This document shows positions 43,178-52,601 of a DNA stretch of 54,036 nt, piece by piece. A program made the position numbers and the translations under genes. Each line of letters starts with the position of its first letter. The first letter of the stretch is position 1. Under the pieces are notes generated by a model, which had not been told where the DNA came from, ran no database searches, and saw nothing but the letters and a program-made list of their open reading frames with translations. Origin of the DNA: Gammaproteobacteria bacterium (GTDB lineage: Bacteria > Pseudomonadota > Gammaproteobacteria > Pseudomonadales > Azotimanducaceae); assembly GCA_005799745.1 (NCBI GenBank), contig SYFY01000207.1:1-54036 (forward strand), written 5' to 3'.

Positions 43178-44551
43178 ATGACCTCCACCATCCTTGCGCT
43201 CCGGTCTCTGCCTTTCGACGCCAACATCACCATCAACGGTTGGGTGCGCAGCAAACGCACTTCAAAAGGCGGCTTCAGTTTTATTCACGTCTACGACGGC
43301 TCGTGTTTCGCACCGATTCAGGTCGTGGCTGATGGCAACCTCCCCAACTACACCACCGACGTCGAACGCCTGGGAACCGGTTGTTCGATTCGTGTCACAG
43401 GCAAACTCGTGGCCTCCACGGGCAGCGGTCAAGACCGGGAAATCCAGGCGCAACGTATCGAAGTGCTCGGCTGGGTCGATGACCCGGAAACCTACCCCAT
43501 CGCCAAGAAGCGTCACACCTTCGAATATCTGCGCTCCGTCGCGCACCTCCGACCACGCACCAACACCTTTGGCGCCATCGCACGTTTGCGCCACGCGATC
43601 TCCAAGGCCGTACACGACTACTTCACGGAGCACGGCTTCCTGTGGGTGAACACGCCGATCATCACCGCGAGTGACTGCGAAGGTGCTGGCGAGCTCTTTC
43701 GTGTTTCAACACTCGATGCGATCGCCCGAGGCCAAACCGATTTCAGCGACGACTTCTTTGGTGCAGAGACCTTCCTGACCGTCTCCGGCCAACTCAACGT
43801 TGAAACGTTTTGCTGCGCGCTCTCCAAGGTCTATACCTTTGGGCCTACCTTCCGCGCTGAAAACTCAAATACGACGCGCCACTTGGCAGAGTTCTGGATG
43901 ATCGAACCCGAGATCGCCTTTGCTGATCTCAACACCGATGCAGAGCTCGCTGAAGATTTCCTGCGTTACATCATTCGTCGGCTACTTGCTGAGAACGGCG
44001 AGGACCTGCGGTTCTTTAACGAACAAATCGACAAGACCGTTCTTTCCCGGCTGGAACAGGTTGCAAACACGCCCTTCGTCCGTATGGATTATACGGAAGC
44101 CGTTTCCATCCTCGAGAAGAGTGGCCAGTCCTTTGAGTTCCCGGTGAAGTGGGGCCTCGATCTGCAGTCAGAACACGAACGATACCTCTGCGAAAAACAC
44201 GTCGGCGGTCCTGTAGTCCTCGTGAACTACCCGAAGGAGATCAAGGCATTTTATATGCGGCTTAACGACGATGGTCGCACCGTCGCGGCCATGGACGTGC
44301 TGGTTCCTGGTGTCGGCGAGATCATCGGTGGCAGTCAACGGGAAGAGCGTCTCGATCTGCTCGATGCGAGGCTCCACGACCTGGGACTGGCGGAGAGCCT
44401 CTGGTGGTATCGGGATCTGCGTCGTTACGGCACAGTGCCTCATGCGGGCTTTGGACTTGGTCTTGAGCGGCTGGTGCTCTATATCACCGGCATGGAAAAC
44501 ATCCGCGACGTAATTCCTTTCGCGAGGACGCCCAAACATGCAACATTCTGA
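43178..44551 (+). CDS. asnS: Asparagine--tRNA ligase
   Basis: A 457-residue class IIb aminoacyl-tRNA synthetase that charges tRNA-Asn. The N-terminal OB domain binds the anticodon ([20 protein letters not shown]). Class II motif 2 is [21 protein letters not shown] and motif 3 is [40 protein letters not shown] and the AsnRS-type MIEPE distinguish it from AspRS. The length is close to E. coli AsnS (466). It starts at ATG 43178; the 217-bp upstream gap shows no gene. The ABC exporter genes follow after 36 bp. Confidence 0.97.
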   Translation: MTSTILALRSLPFDANITINGWVRSKRTSKGGFSFIHVYDGSCFAPIQVVADGNLPNYTTDVERLGTGCSIRVTGKLVASTGSGQDREIQAQRIEVLGWVDDPETYPIAKKRHTFEYLRSVAHLRPRTNTFGAIARLRHAISKAVHDYFTEHGFLWVNTPIITASDCEGAGELFRVSTLDAIARGQTDFSDDFFGAETFLTVSGQLNVETFCCALSKVYTFGPTFRAENSNTTRHLAEFWMIEPEIAFADLNTDAELAEDFLRYIIRRLLAENGEDLRFFNEQIDKTVLSRLEQVANTPFVRMDYTEAVSILEKSGQSFEFPVKWGLDLQSEHERYLCEKHVGGPVVLVNYPKEIKAFYMRLNDDGRTVAAMDVLVPGVGEIIGGSQREERLDLLDARLHDLGLAESLWWYRDLRRYGTVPHAGFGLGLERLVLYITGMENIRDVIPFARTPKHATF

Positions 44552-44587
44552 CAAGTTATCACACGTTGATCAGCTGACACGTCTCTG

Positions 44588-46351
44588 GTGAAAGTCCTCG
44601 AAACACTTCGTCATATCGGTCCGTTCGTCAGACCCTATCGCCTGAGACTGGCAGGAGGCATTGGCGCATTTGGTCTTTCGCGGGTTTTTGAAGCGCTGGT
44701 ACCGTTTTTACTGGCGATGGGCATCAACCGGCTGAGCGAAGGCAACCACGATCTTCTGCTTCCCGTCGCCGGAATCTTTGGCGCAGTCGTTTGTCGATAC
44801 ATCGTCGTCACCTACGCCCGATATTCCGTGCGTAAAGTCGGCCAGTTCGCCGCCTATGACCTCAGGCGGGCGCTCTACGCGGCGCTGCAGAAACAAGGCA
44901 TCCACTTTTTCAACAACCACTCCATTGGCGACATGATGACGCGCGCGGTGGCTGACATCGGGCTGATCCAGCGCTTCATCGCCATGGGGACGATCCTCAT
45001 TATCATCTTGATCTACGCCCCCCTGGTGGGCTTCAGCTTCATGCTCTATCTCTCACCGGAACTGACGCTGCTGCTGATACCGCCTCTGCCGTTTGTCTTC
45101 ATGTACGCACAACGTTCTGCACGCGAAATGGGCATCACCTCAGAAGCCATGCAGGAACGCCTTTCTGACCTCGGCACACATGTTCAGGAAAATCTGTCCG
45201 GCATCCGCACCATTCAGGCGATGGCGCAGGAAGACCATGAGATCAAACGATTTGCGAATACCAACCAGAAGTATGCCGATGCGTTCTACGACCAGGCGCG
45301 GGTGAACTCGTTGATGACGAGCTGGATGCCAACACTCGCCGCCATTTGCACCATCATGATTCTCGGTTACGGCGGCTCGCTGGTGATGAATGGCGAAATG
45401 AAAGTTGGTTACTTCGTCGCCTTCTTCATGTACGTCAATATGATCGTGCAACCGTTTCGTGTCGCTGGCTTCATCATCAATCTGTTCCAGCGCGCAGGCG
45501 TAGCGAGTCGACGATTGCGTGAGGTGTTAGATCTCAAACCCGAAATCGAGGACACCGGCATCGAGTCCCAAACCGCTCCGATCCGTGGCGAGATTGAAAT
45601 TCGTGATCTGCATTTCCGCTACAGCAATGATCGTCACATGGTGCTGAATGGCATCGACCTGAAGATCGAAGCCGGTTCGATCATTGCCATCATGGGTAAA
45701 GTGGGTAGCGGCAAATCGACGTTGCTGCGGCAGCTCGCACGTCTGCTCGACCCGGAGCCGGGCCACGTGTTCATCGATGGGCGGGACATTCGTGAGTACC
45801 CTCTAGCCGTGCTCAGAGCCCAGGTCGCTCTGGTTCCTCAGGATCCTTTCCTGTTTGGTGAACCGATTCATGACAACCTCACTTACGACGATCCGGTGCG
45901 TCAGGTAGATGCCATCTGGTCCGCGGCAGAAGCAGCTGATCTGACCGAAACCATCAACAGTTTCCCCGAGCGGCTGAAAACGCTTGTTGGTGAGCGTGGA
46001 GTGACGTTATCAGGGGGGCAGAAACAACGCGCCACGCTGGCAAGAGGCCTGATCCGCGAAGCCCCTGTACTCCTGCTCGATGATTGTTTTTCGAGTGTGG
46101 ATACCGAAACCGAAGAACACATTCTCGATTCACTCACTCGACTACGCAAAGACCAAACGACGCTGCTCGTATCTCACCGGGTTTCAACCGCAAGGCACGC
46201 GGACCGAATCGTCGTATTGGACGATGGACGAATTGTCGAAAGTGGAACCCATGCCGAGCTGCTGCGCGCCGGGGGATGGTACGCAGAGCTTGAGCGTATT
46301 CAGCGCGAAGGCGCGGATGCCGCGGACTATGAAGGGTTGGTGACCGCATGA
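44588..46351 (+). CDS. Heterodimeric ABC exporter, degenerate-site subunit
   Basis: A 587-residue half-transporter: a six-helix transmembrane domain (1-320) and a nucleotide-binding domain. Walker A is GKVGSGKST, the Q-loop is VPQDPFLFGE, the signature is LSGGQKQRATLARGL. Walker B is PVLLLDDCFSSVDTETE, where the catalytic Glu is Asp. The same change is found in TM287 and other members of the TM287/288 and BmrCD group. It starts at GTG 44588 without a clear ribosome site. It overlaps the partner gene by ATGA. A multidrug or lipid exporter is the likely role. Confidence 0.93.
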   Translation: MKVLETLRHIGPFVRPYRLRLAGGIGAFGLSRVFEALVPFLLAMGINRLSEGNHDLLLPVAGIFGAVVCRYIVVTYARYSVRKVGQFAAYDLRRALYAALQKQGIHFFNNHSIGDMMTRAVADIGLIQRFIAMGTILIIILIYAPLVGFSFMLYLSPELTLLLIPPLPFVFMYAQRSAREMGITSEAMQERLSDLGTHVQENLSGIRTIQAMAQEDHEIKRFANTNQKYADAFYDQARVNSLMTSWMPTLAAICTIMILGYGGSLVMNGEMKVGYFVAFFMYVNMIVQPFRVAGFIINLFQRAGVASRRLREVLDLKPEIEDTGIESQTAPIRGEIEIRDLHFRYSNDRHMVLNGIDLKIEAGSIIAIMGKVGSGKSTLLRQLARLLDPEPGHVFIDGRDIREYPLAVLRAQVALVPQDPFLFGEPIHDNLTYDDPVRQVDAIWSAAEAADLTETINSFPERLKTLVGERGVTLSGGQKQRATLARGLIREAPVLLLDDCFSSVDTETEEHILDSLTRLRKDQTTLLVSHRVSTARHADRIVVLDDGRIVESGTHAELLRAGGWYAELERIQREGADAADYEGLVTA

Positions 46352-48231
46352 GCAGCCCCACTCCGCTTCCAGCCGTCACACCGGCAACGCGGGACTACAG
46401 CGCCTTCGACGCCGAACTCACCGGCGCAGCACTCAACATGAAGCTGCTGCGCCGGTTGATGCGCTGGATGAAGCCTTATCGCATCACCTTTGCTGCAAGC
46501 GCTGTGCTGATTCTGATCATGTCGGCACTCCAGGTGCTCATGCCCATCGTCATTTCGCTCGTCGTCATCGATGGCCTCTTTCTCGGTCATCAGAGTGAGC
46601 GACCCGACTTTGGCATGCAGGAATTTCATGCCTGGATGACATCCTTGACGGGGCTGCCTCCGCTGCTCGCGGCTTGTGCCATTTACGCCTTACTGCAGCT
46701 GGGTTGGGCTTTCACGGGCCACTGGCACCGCATGACGCTGATCACGTCCGTCATCAATGGCCTCCGGGACCTGCGTCTTGATCTCTTCCGCCATCTCGAA
46801 ACACGGCCATTCTCCTTTTACGACCGTGTCGCCGTTGGGCGGGTGATGACGCGTGTCACCAACGACATCGAAGCGCTGTACGAGTTGTTGCGGGGTGTCG
46901 GTACGTTGGTCGGCGAATTCGTGCCATTTTTTGTCGCGCTCACCGTGATGCTCGCGATGAGCGTCGAACTGACACTGATGCTGTTGTTAGCGCTTCCCAT
47001 CATGGGTGGCGTCACTTGGCTCTTCCGCCGCGCGACGAGCCAGCTCTTCCGCCTGGTGCGTATGACGCTCTCGGCACTTAATCAGAACATGCACGAAAAT
47101 CTCGCAGGACTTCAGGTCGTGCAACTCTCCGTGCGGGAGGAACACAACCTTGAACGATACGACCGCATCAACCGCGAAAACCGTGATCACGAAATGCGTT
47201 CAGCGAGGCTTGAAACGCTCTATGGCGCGTTCACCGACAGCATGGCCCACATCGCCATCGGCGTGGTCATCTGGTACGGCGGTGGCGAGGTCATCCAGTC
47301 GCAGCTCAGCATCGGCGAAATGATTTTGTTCACACAGTTCATCGGCATGTTGTTCAACCCCATTGTTGTGCTGGGTGAACAAACCAACATCCTGTTCCGC
47401 GCCATGGCGAGCGGTGAACGTATCTTTCAGGCGCTCGACTGGGACGAAAAGATCCACGAACCACAGAACCCTGTGACGTTGCCAGCGCGTCTGCAAGGTG
47501 AAATTGAGTTTCGCAACGTGCACTTCGCCTATCACAACATTCCCGTACTCAAAGGTATTTCACTCACCGTTCGTCCTGGAGAAAAACTCGCCATCGTCGG
47601 TCCAACGGGGTCCGGGAAAAGCACGCTCATTCGATTGTTGTCGCGGTTCTATGACTTTGAAGACGGGATTATTTTTCTGGACGGTGTGGATCTCAATCAC
47701 ATCCACACACGCGACCTCCGGCGGCGTATCGGTGTCGTCTTGCAGGACTTTCACATTTTCTCCGGAACGATCTACGAGAACATCGCGCTTGGCAGCCCAG
47801 ACATCACACGTGAACGCGCAGAGGCTGCAGCACGAACGGTGAACGTACACGGTTTCATCTCTGCGTTACCGAAGGGCTACGACACGCCCCTATCGGAACG
47901 TGGTCAAAATCTCTCACAAGGTCAACGTCAGTTGTTGGCCTTCGCGCGTGTGCTTGCAGCAGACCCGGAAATCCTGATTCTCGACGAAGCGACGGCAAGC
48001 ATCGACACGGAAACCGAACTCCTGATTCAGGACGCGTTGCGCAAACTCACTGCCGGTCGTACGTCGATACTTATCGCCCATCGACTGCAAACGATTCAGG
48101 AAGCGAATCGTATCCTTGTGATTGAAGATGGTTACGTGAAAGAACTCGGTAACCGCCAGGAACTGTTAGGTTCGGATGGTCTCTACGCGACGCTGTATCG
48201 CCTGCAGTTCCAGGAGACGGCGGCGGAGTAG
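46348..48231 (+). CDS. Heterodimeric ABC exporter, catalytic-site subunit
   Basis: A 627-residue half-transporter with a transmembrane domain (residues ~35-345) and NBD. Walker A is GPTGSGKST, the Q-loop is VLQDFHIFSGT, Walker B with catalytic Glu is EILILDEATASIDTETE, and the H-loop is LIAHRLQT. The signature is the non-canonical LSQGQRQLLAFARVL, which would face the partner's Asp-containing Walker B, so both changes fall in the same site. This matches TM288. An extra N-terminal ~35 residues precede the first helix. Confidence 0.94.
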   Translation: MSSPTPLPAVTPATRDYSAFDAELTGAALNMKLLRRLMRWMKPYRITFAASAVLILIMSALQVLMPIVISLVVIDGLFLGHQSERPDFGMQEFHAWMTSLTGLPPLLAACAIYALLQLGWAFTGHWHRMTLITSVINGLRDLRLDLFRHLETRPFSFYDRVAVGRVMTRVTNDIEALYELLRGVGTLVGEFVPFFVALTVMLAMSVELTLMLLLALPIMGGVTWLFRRATSQLFRLVRMTLSALNQNMHENLAGLQVVQLSVREEHNLERYDRINRENRDHEMRSARLETLYGAFTDSMAHIAIGVVIWYGGGEVIQSQLSIGEMILFTQFIGMLFNPIVVLGEQTNILFRAMASGERIFQALDWDEKIHEPQNPVTLPARLQGEIEFRNVHFAYHNIPVLKGISLTVRPGEKLAIVGPTGSGKSTLIRLLSRFYDFEDGIIFLDGVDLNHIHTRDLRRRIGVVLQDFHIFSGTIYENIALGSPDITRERAEAAARTVNVHGFISALPKGYDTPLSERGQNLSQGQRQLLAFARVLAADPEILILDEATASIDTETELLIQDALRKLTAGRTSILIAHRLQTIQEANRILVIEDGYVKELGNRQELLGSDGLYATLYRLQFQETAAE

Positions 48232-48253
48232 AGAGAGGGAGCCTCACAAAAAA

Positions 48254-48273
48254 ACAGGCACCGCAGTGCCTGT
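48254..48273. terminator. Bidirectional Rho-independent terminator
   Basis: ACAGGCAC and GTGCCTGT form a perfect 8-bp stem with a CGCA loop. On the minus strand it is followed by seven T, ending the RRM gene; on the plus strand CTTTCGTT follows, a weaker tail ending the ABC operon. This is the clearest terminator in the window. Confidence 0.85.
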
Positions 48274-48299
48274 CTTTCGTTAAGCGGAAGCGCTCTCGA

Positions 48300-48674
48300 C
48301 TAGAAGCGGTCACGATCTCCACCGCGGTCATCACCACGATCCCGATCCCCCCGATCACGGTAGCCGCCACCACCACCGCTGAGGTAACCACCACGGCCAC
48401 CGCCACCACCACCACCGCCTCCACCACTACGCGGAGGACGTTCGTTAGCCTCGTTCACACGGAGCGGTCGGTTTTGTACTTGGGTTCCATTCAGTTCCGC
48501 GATGACACGTTCGCCATCGGTTTGAGACATCTCAACAAAACCGAAACCCCGTGAACGGCCGGTCTCGCGGTCTGTGACTACTTTTGCGGATTGGACAGCG
48601 CCGACATGGGCGAACAGGTCGTTCAATTCCTGATCGCTGAACCGCTACGGCAGATTACCTACATAGATCTTCAT
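48300..48674 (-). pseudogene. RRM RNA-binding protein gene interrupted by in-frame TAG at codon 10
   Basis: Read through one stop, this is a 124-residue single-RRM protein with a glycine-rich tail, of the cold-induced Rbp type. Start ATG 48674 (GAGAGG upstream). RNP2 is KIYVGNLP, then TAG at 48645-48647 where family members have Tyr or Phe, then RFSDQELNDLFAHVG. RNP1 is RGFGFVEM. After it follow a poly-Gly stretch and RDRGD-like repeats. TAC or TAT to TAG is one change. Re-initiation at 48626 would lose RNP2 and the first strand. If the stop is a sequence error, the gene is intact and functional. Confidence 0.88.
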
Positions 48675-48958
48675 GCCTCTCAAGTCTCCTCGAATCAATC
48701 GAACTTGTGCCGCGCCTTTCCAGCAAACCAATCGTCGCGCGGTGTCCCTTGCGACACTGTTCACCTGGTGTGTCGCTTAACGATCGCCGACCAACACGTA
48801 GAAACTTCGATCACGAGAGAATCGGGCAGAACCTTGAGCCAGATTATAAATATCAGCAGAACCCGGCCCGCAACTGAAAAGCACCCGTTCCGCTGTGGTT
48901 CAGGGGTGTTTTGATGGAGTTACTAACAAGCCATCACTTCAGAAAAGAAGTGCTGCGA
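48675..48958. other. Gene-free stretch upstream of the RRM gene
   Basis: About 284 bp with no convincing gene on either strand. It should hold the RRM promoter and leader; cold-shock-type leaders are long and structured, but I see no specific motif. The plus-strand frame through it looks like translation of non-coding sequence. Confidence 0.4.
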
Positions 48959-49186
48959 TCAAAGTTCCGCGAGCACTTGCCGCCAGGGCATGCCAACGAG
49001 AGCATCACGCTGATTGCCATGTTTCGCGCGAATTGCAGCAGATCGTTCTGCGGTGAGTTTGATAGGGGTGATGTCGCCATTCTCCTGGCGCACTTTGGCG
49101 ATCAGGCGTGTTGGCTCTTCCGCCACATCCTCAATGGAGACGGTAACCGGAAAGACCGTGTTGGCGACCACACAGACAGCGACCAT
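48959..49186 (-). CDS. Small putative exported protein, N-terminus uncertain
   Basis: A 75-residue ORF from ATG 49186. A hydrophobic N-terminus (MVAVCVVANTVFPVTV) precedes a soluble part with protein-like composition (IAKVRQENGDITPIKLTAER). No family is recognised. The hydrophobic run extends upstream in frame (LPVFV) to a TAA seven codons before the ATG, and no charged N-region or ribosome site is visible, so the start of a signal peptide may be missing because of a frameshift. It is divergent from lipA. Confidence 0.4.
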   Translation of the reverse strand: MVAVCVVANTVFPVTVSIEDVAEEPTRLIAKVRQENGDITPIKLTAERSAAIRAKHGNQRDALVGMPWRQVLAEL

Positions 49187-49264
49187 GACAAAGACTGGAA
49201 GACCTTAAGGATACGAAGGATAACTCCGGCTGTCGTATTCTCACAATGAGGTTAAACTCCCCTT

Positions 49265-50305
49265 ATGAAAGACCGTGGCACCCACTCACCCTCCAGCGCC
49301 GAATCGCCATCGATTCCAAAAAGTGGCGACAAATTTCGCACGCCAGAAGGCATCTCGGCGATTCGAGATGGCATCAAAGCCAACCTCAACCGCCTGATTC
49401 CCGGTGCTCGTAAACCGGAGTGGTTGCGGGTACGACTGGGTGGTGGCGAGCATTATCAGAACGTTCGCGACATCGTCAAAACCAACAAACTCTCAACCGT
49501 CTGCGAAGAATCCCATTGCCCCAACATCGGTGAATGCTGGAACAGTGGCACGGCGACGATTATGTTGATGGGCAGCGTGTGTACACGCGCCTGCCGATTT
49601 TGTTCCGTGGATACCGGAAACCCCGGGGGATGGCTGGATCCGGAGGAACCGGAAAACGCCGCAGAGTCCGTACGCCTCATGGGACTCGGCTATATCGTGC
49701 TCACCTCGGTGGATCGTGATGATCTCGCAGATGGTGGCGCATCTCATTACGCCGCCTGTGTTCGGGCTATCAAACGCGTGAACCCCAAAACCGCAGTCGA
49801 AGCGCTGACACCTGATTTCCGTGGTGTTGAAGCCCACGTCGCGACAGTGGTGGATTCCGGTCTCGAAGTGTTCGCACAAAACGTCGAAACCGTTGAGCGC
49901 CTGACCCACGTCGTGCGTGATATTCGTGCGGGGTATGCGCAGACACTCGGTGTACTTGGATTTGCCAAAAAACACCGACCGGACATTTTGACAAAGTCGA
50001 GTTTGATGCTCGGTCTTGGCGAAACGGATGACGAGATTCGCGCCACGATGCAGGACCTGCGTGAGCGCAGTGTCGATGTATTGACCCTCGGACAATACTT
50101 GCGACCGACGATCAATCATCTGCCTGTCGAGCGTTGGGTTCATCCGGATGAGTTTGCGAAGTATCGCGAATGGGGACTGGCGAGTGGATTTCTTGAAGTC
50201 GCGTCGGGTCCACTTGTGCGCTCCAGTTATCGTGCGGAGCGGATGCTCGAGAAAAACAACCTTGGACTCAGCGCTGCTCAGTTCATCCCCGTGCGGCAAG
50301 TTTGA
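49265..50305 (+). CDS. lipA: Lipoyl synthase
   Basis: A 346-residue radical-SAM enzyme that inserts two sulfurs into octanoyl groups on lipoate-dependent enzymes. The auxiliary cluster Cys are in [12 protein letters not shown], and the radical-SAM cluster is CTRACRFC. The C-terminal RSSYRAE motif supplies the Ser ligand of the auxiliary cluster. It is about 25 residues longer than E. coli LipA at the N-terminus. lipB, its usual neighbour, is absent; instead the ceramidase-fold gene starts 5 bp after the stop, so the two are co-transcribed. Confidence 0.96.
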   Translation: MKDRGTHSPSSAESPSIPKSGDKFRTPEGISAIRDGIKANLNRLIPGARKPEWLRVRLGGGEHYQNVRDIVKTNKLSTVCEESHCPNIGECWNSGTATIMLMGSVCTRACRFCSVDTGNPGGWLDPEEPENAAESVRLMGLGYIVLTSVDRDDLADGGASHYAACVRAIKRVNPKTAVEALTPDFRGVEAHVATVVDSGLEVFAQNVETVERLTHVVRDIRAGYAQTLGVLGFAKKHRPDILTKSSLMLGLGETDDEIRATMQDLRERSVDVLTLGQYLRPTINHLPVERWVHPDEFAKYREWGLASGFLEVASGPLVRSSYRAERMLEKNNLGLSAAQFIPVRQV

Positions 50306-50309
50306 GTCG

Positions 50310-51551
50310 ATGCGATCACTCGCCGTTTTCCTGCTCCTCTTCATTACCTCGCTCTCGAATGCCGACGCGGAATCCTCACACTGGAAAGTAGGTGCTGCCT
50401 CTACGGACATCAGTCCTGCCGACGGCACATACCTCGCGGGTTACGGCCGCAACCGCAGGAGCACCGGCCGACTTGATCCACTCACCGCGAGCGCGGTTGT
50501 CATTGACGATACGAAAGGCGCCATCGCGATTCTCACACTCGACAACATCGGGCTCACACGACCTGATGTGTCGCGTATTCAACACGCCGTGCACAACAAG
50601 GTTCCGGAACTTCAGGCCGCCAGAGTCATCGTATCTTCGACACATACCCATGCAGGGCCTGACGTGGTTGGCCTCTGGGGTGAAGAATTCTGGTCCAGTG
50701 GTCGTGACGAAACACACATCGACCAACTCATCGAGCGCGCTGCAACCACCATCGCAGAGGCGTTCGAGCGACGAAAACCTGCGCGACTACGTGTCGCAAA
50801 TCATGATGTGCCCATGGATTGGGTGGAAAACGTCAGTGAGCCTGATCTGCTCGACCGCCGACTGACAGTGCTGCAATTCATCGATGCAGACGGTCAATCC
50901 ATCGCCACACTCACGAACTACGCCTGTCACCCCACTGTCCTGGGTCCGGAAAACACGCTGATCTCAGCGGACTACGTGCACGGCTTCGTGCTGGAAATGT
51001 CGAAGGCACTTCCTGGCGAACATATCTTCCTGCAAGGCGCTATCGGTGGCTGGGTGCAACCGCTACAAGGTGATCGCAGCCATGGCCTCGCGATTAGTCA
51101 TGGTGCACAACTGGCACAAGGCGCATTGGCATTACTCGAAAGCCCGGCAGATATACCTGCTGAGCCGATTCGATTCGCGACCACCGAAATCGCAGTCCCT
51201 CTCGCCAACTGGGACTTTCGTCTACTCACCTGGATCGGTGTACTTGATCGCGAGATCACAGATGATGGAATGGTGACGTCTGTTGCCAGGTTCGATCTTG
51301 GAAGCGTCTCCTTCGTCACTCACCCTGGCGAAACTTCGCCCGCCTTTTCCCTGGAATCGCGGCAGATTCTCGGGACGGAACACACCGTTGTGATGGGTCT
51401 GACCCAGGACGCAATGGGTTACATCCTCAAGCCGGACTATTTTCACAACACCGATCGCTACGCAGAGGCCGAATATCTGACTTCCGTTTCTGTCGGACCA
51501 GAAGCCGGCCCAGCCCTGATGGCAGCGATCCGCACGCTTAAACCCGAGTAG
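50310..51551 (+). CDS. Secreted ceramidase-fold protein (PF04734-like), paralogue of 14424-15758
   Basis: A 413-residue exported protein; start ATG 50310, giving a signal peptide (RSLAVFLLLFITSLSNADA). The order of motifs equals that of the first paralogue: VGAASTDISPADGTYLAGYG, SSTHTHAGPDVVGLWG, TNYACHPTVLG, LQGAIGGWVQP, FVTHPGETSPAFSLESR and GLTQDAMGYILKPDYF. Again the ceramidase nucleophile motif GDVSPN appears as GGWVQP. It has no lipobox, so it is periplasmic or secreted rather than lipid-anchored. It lies in an apparent operon with lipA and the BNR-repeat protein. Confidence 0.86.
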   Translation: MRSLAVFLLLFITSLSNADAESSHWKVGAASTDISPADGTYLAGYGRNRRSTGRLDPLTASAVVIDDTKGAIAILTLDNIGLTRPDVSRIQHAVHNKVPELQAARVIVSSTHTHAGPDVVGLWGEEFWSSGRDETHIDQLIERAATTIAEAFERRKPARLRVANHDVPMDWVENVSEPDLLDRRLTVLQFIDADGQSIATLTNYACHPTVLGPENTLISADYVHGFVLEMSKALPGEHIFLQGAIGGWVQPLQGDRSHGLAISHGAQLAQGALALLESPADIPAEPIRFATTEIAVPLANWDFRLLTWIGVLDREITDDGMVTSVARFDLGSVSFVTHPGETSPAFSLESRQILGTEHTVVMGLTQDAMGYILKPDYFHNTDRYAEAEYLTSVSVGPEAGPALMAAIRTLKPE

Positions 51552-51597
51552 ACTCCTCGACGAACACCTCTTACGCAGACTCCTGGGAGCGACCACC

Positions 51598-52593
51598 ATG
51601 ACCGTGCTTGCCGGAACCACACGCGGACTCTTCAGGATCGACAACGGCGAAGCCTCACCCGTGCTCGACGCTAAGGGTGTTCGTGAACTTGTCAGGATCG
51701 GCAGTCGCCTATTCGCCGGTACTTCAGGCGGTCTCTACGTTTCAGATGACTGCGGAACGACCTGGGTTAGCAGCAGCCTTCCCACGGCAACCGTTTGGCA
51801 AGTCCGTGGTTCGGTCGATGGCCAAACACTTTACGCGGCGGTCGAACCCACTGGGCTTTATCGAAGCACCGACGCCGGCAACTCCTGGCAAGCCGTCGAA
51901 TCGATTCACGCAGTTTCGGGCGCTACCGATTGGTGTATCCCTGTTGAACCCCGTATGGCTGCACGAGCACGCGCCCTCGTCGTTGATCCCATCAATCCGG
52001 ATCGTGTGTGGGTAGGCGTGGAAGTCGGTGGCGTCGTGTTCTCGGAAGATGGTGGCAAGTCGTGGACCCACGTTCTGCCAGGCGGAAACCCTGACATTCA
52101 CATGTTGTTTCCCGATCCCGCGAAACCCAACGTGCTTTATGTCAGCACCGGTTACGGGCGACTCGATGGGGTCGCACCGATGATAGAAGGCAATGCCGGT
52201 GTCTTTCGTTCGACGGATGGCGGCCGGAACTGGTCCTACGCCTGGAAAGGCATCACACCACGTTATTCCCGCCCTATGTGTGTCGACTCTCGCGCACCGT
52301 ATTCATTGACAGTCGCCTGTGCGCCCACTGCATTTTCGAGTGTGAAGGAAGATGACGGTGCGAAGGCCATGCTGCTGCAAAGCACTGACGGTGGAGAAAC
52401 CTGGCGATCACTCTGTGACATCGCCCATTCACCCTCACCAACCAACTTCCACGGTCTCAGCGTACATCCGGATTCACCGGGTGATGTGCTAACAGGAACA
52501 GACAGTGGCGAAGTGTGGCATGTGACGTCGAAGCAGCAGTGGACACGAATTGCGCAAGGGCTTCCCGCCGTGCTCGCGGTGTTAGCTGCGTGA
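51598..52593 (+). CDS. BNR/sialidase-like beta-propeller protein
   Basis: A 331-residue beta-propeller with several Asp-box repeats (S-x-D-x-G-x-T-W): VSDDCGTTWVSS, STDAGNSWQAV, SEDGGKSWTHV, STDGGRNWSYA and STDGGETWRSL. The catalytic Arg triad and Tyr of true sialidases are not evident, so it is a propeller of unknown function, like the 'exo-alpha-sialidase' or YCF48-like proteins common in environmental bacteria. No signal peptide, so probably cytoplasmic. It starts at ATG 51598, 46 bp after the ceramidase-fold gene, with GGAG upstream. Confidence 0.85.
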   Translation: MTVLAGTTRGLFRIDNGEASPVLDAKGVRELVRIGSRLFAGTSGGLYVSDDCGTTWVSSSLPTATVWQVRGSVDGQTLYAAVEPTGLYRSTDAGNSWQAVESIHAVSGATDWCIPVEPRMAARARALVVDPINPDRVWVGVEVGGVVFSEDGGKSWTHVLPGGNPDIHMLFPDPAKPNVLYVSTGYGRLDGVAPMIEGNAGVFRSTDGGRNWSYAWKGITPRYSRPMCVDSRAPYSLTVACAPTAFSSVKEDDGAKAMLLQSTDGGETWRSLCDIAHSPSPTNFHGLSVHPDSPGDVLTGTDSGEVWHVTSKQQWTRIAQGLPAVLAVLAA

Positions 52594-52601
52594 ACTGATC
52601 T

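Noticed and set aside
48340..48440. Repetitive glycine-codon tract as a CRISPR-like or satellite repeat
   Set aside because: The repeats are in frame and encode the Gly-rich tail of the RRM protein; spacing is irregular.
13631..48674. Reassigned stop codon (TAG or TGA read as an amino acid)
   Set aside because: The two TAG codons would need different residues, TGA another, and intact genes in the window end normally with TAG and TGA. Individual mutations or errors fit better.
49493..50428. Long minus-strand open frame (311 codons) opposite lipA
   Set aside because: lipA is certain on the plus strand; the antisense frame has no recognisable motif and arises from codon bias.
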